From positions 1 to 6,008 of the forward strand of contig JAHFUU010000180.1 of the NCBI GenBank assembly GCA_023264915.1: DNA of 6,008 nt, written 5' to 3'. The translations under genes were made by a program, and so were the position numbers. Position 1 is the first letter of the stretch. Every line of letters starts with the position of its first letter. The notes under the pieces were generated by a model. That model was given only the letters and a program-made list of their open reading frames with translations. It had not been told where the DNA came from and ran no database searches. Below are positions 4,812 through 6,008 of this stretch, one piece after another. Source of the stretch: Microthrixaceae bacterium (lineage in GTDB: Bacteria; Actinomycetota; Acidimicrobiia; Acidimicrobiales; Acidimicrobilacustridaceae).

Positions 4812-6002
4812 CTACTTGATGATCTTGGTGACGCGGCCTGCGCCCACGGTACGACCGCCCTCACGAATGGCGAACCGCAAACCCTCATCCATCGCGATCG
4901 GGTTGATCAACTCGACAGTCATCGTCGTGTTGTCACCAGGCATGCACATCTCGGTCCCCTCAGGCAAAGAGATCGACCCGGTCACATCCGTGGTCCGGAA
5001 GTAGAACTGGGGCCTGTAGTTGGAGAAGAACGGCTTGTGACGGCCACCCTCCTCCTTGGTCAACACATACACCTGAGCCTCGAACTCGGTGTGAGGCGTG
5101 ATCGAGGAAGGCTTGGCCAACACCTGACCCCGCTCTACCTCTTCCTTCTTGGTCCCACGCAACAACGCACCGATGTTGTCGCCGGCCCGGCCCTCGTCGA
5201 GGATCTTGCGGAACATCTCCACACCCGTACAAGTCGTCTTCTGCGTCTCACGGATGCCGACGATCTCAACCTCGTCACCGGTATGCACCACACCCTGCTC
5301 GACCCGGCCCGTCACCACTGTCCCACGACCAGTGATCGTGAACACATCCTCGATCGGCATCAAGAACGGCTTGTCAGTGTCACGCTCAGGCTCCGGGATG
5401 TAGGTGTCAACCGCCTCCATCAACTCCTTCACCTGAGCCTTGGCACCCTCGTCGCCCTCAAGCGCCTTCAACGCCGACACCTTCACCACCGGCACATCAT
5501 CACCAGGGAACTCATACTCAGACAGCAGATCCCGCACCTCGAGCTCGACCAACTCCAACAACTCCTCATCATCGACCATGTCGACCTTGTTCAAAGCCAC
5601 CACGATCGCAGGCACCCCAACCTGACGAGCCAACACCACATGCTCACGAGTCTGAGGCATCGGACCATCATCAGCAGACACAACCAGAATCGCCCCATCC
5701 ACCTGCGCGGCACCCGTAATCATGTTCTTGATGTAATCAGCATGCCCAGGCATATCAACATGCGCGTAATGCCTGTTTGGAGTCTCGTACTCAACATGAG
5801 CGATGTTGATCGTGATCCCCCGCTCACGCTCCTCAGGCGCCTTGTCAATGTCCGCGAACTCCGTCGCAGAGTTGTGTGTCGGATCGTCCTCAGCCAACAC
5901 CTTCGTGATCGCCGCCGTCAACGTCGTCTTACCGTGATCGATATGACCCATCGTCCCCACGTTCAAATGCGGCTTTGTCCGCTCGAACTTCTCACGTGCC
6001 AT
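4812..6002 (-). CDS. tuf: Translation elongation factor EF-Tu
   Basis: EF-Tu is the GTPase that delivers aminoacyl-tRNA to the ribosomal A site. It is complete (396 residues). The G domain has the P-loop GHIDHGKT at 19-26, RGITIN switch I at 61-66, DMPGHADY at 83-90 with the catalytic His87, NKVD at 138-141 and VSALKAL for G5. Domain 2 begins near [24 protein letters not shown]. Domain 3 contains [24 protein letters not shown]. Met at the second position of the G3 motif replaces the Cys common elsewhere. The coding strand is notably rich in G- and T-ending codons (TTG for most Leu, many GTG, ACG, GCG), unlike the mixed usage of rplA. The tuf-rpmG link next to secE-nusG resembles the tufB locus of E. 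coli and Thermus rather than the str operon, so this may be a second tuf copy. Its promoter and ribosome binding site lie beyond the window. Confidence 0.99.
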   Translation of the reverse strand: MAREKFERTKPHLNVGTMGHIDHGKTTLTAAITKVLAEDDPTHNSATEFADIDKAPEERERGITINIAHVEYETPNRHYAHVDMPGHADYIKNMITGAAQVDGAILVVSADDGPMPQTREHVVLARQVGVPAIVVALNKVDMVDDEELLELVELEVRDLLSEYEFPGDDVPVVKVSALKALEGDEGAKAQVKELMEAVDTYIPEPERDTDKPFLMPIEDVFTITGRGTVVTGRVEQGVVHTGDEVEIVGIRETQKTTCTGVEMFRKILDEGRAGDNIGALLRGTKKEEVERGQVLAKPSSITPHTEFEAQVYVLTKEEGGRHKPFFSNYRPQFYFRTTDVTGSISLPEGTEMCMPGDNTTMTVELINPIAMDEGLRFAIREGGRTVGAGRVTKIIK

Positions 6003-6008
6003 CGTTGG

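Noticed and set aside
4802..4888. Upstream extension of rpmG overlapping the tuf end
   Set aside because: The 29 added residues are out-of-frame tuf sequence. The downstream ATG has a good ribosome binding site and the family N-terminus.

Overview
The window is a conserved translation/transcription locus of a high-GC bacterium. All genes lie on the minus strand, so transcription runs from position 6008 towards position 1. In transcription order it holds tuf (EF-Tu), rpmG (L33), an ECF sigma factor, an overlapping zinc-finger membrane anti-sigma factor, tRNA-Trp(CCA), secE, nusG, rplK (L11) and rplA (L1). The first 68 bases probably begin the leader of a following rplJ (L10) gene, which is outside the window.

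The high GC content, the Ala/Glu-rich acidic N-terminal extension of NusG, the Lys/Pro-rich cytoplasmic extension of SecE, and the ECF/ZAS pair with a cytoplasmic Hx3Cx2C motif point to Actinomycetota. The DMPGHADY form of the EF-Tu G3 motif fits, and a deep branch such as Acidimicrobiia is my best guess. No marker here fixes the class, so this is inference.

Layout: 4812-6002 tuf; 4631-4801 rpmG, 10 bp behind it and almost certainly co-transcribed; 4447-4630 a 184-bp regulatory gap with a perfect 10-bp inverted repeat and G-rich tracts; 3832-4446 ECF sigma factor; 3468-3842 anti-sigma factor overlapping it; 3307-3467 a 161-bp gap with a long imperfect hairpin and a possible tRNA promoter; 3234-3306 tRNA-Trp; 2858-3175 secE; 1465-2781 nusG; 901-1326 rplK; 69-788 rplA. 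No gene-free stretch exceeds 300 bases.

The housekeeping genes supply EF-Tu and ribosomal proteins for translation, NusG for elongation and transcription-translation coupling, and SecE for the Sec translocon. The unusual points are an ECF sigma/anti-sigma module placed between rpmG and tRNA-Trp, inside a normally conserved block, and a NusG with about 255 extra residues, strongly acidic, before its NGN domain. No mobile element, CRISPR array or clearly novel multi-gene system is visible.
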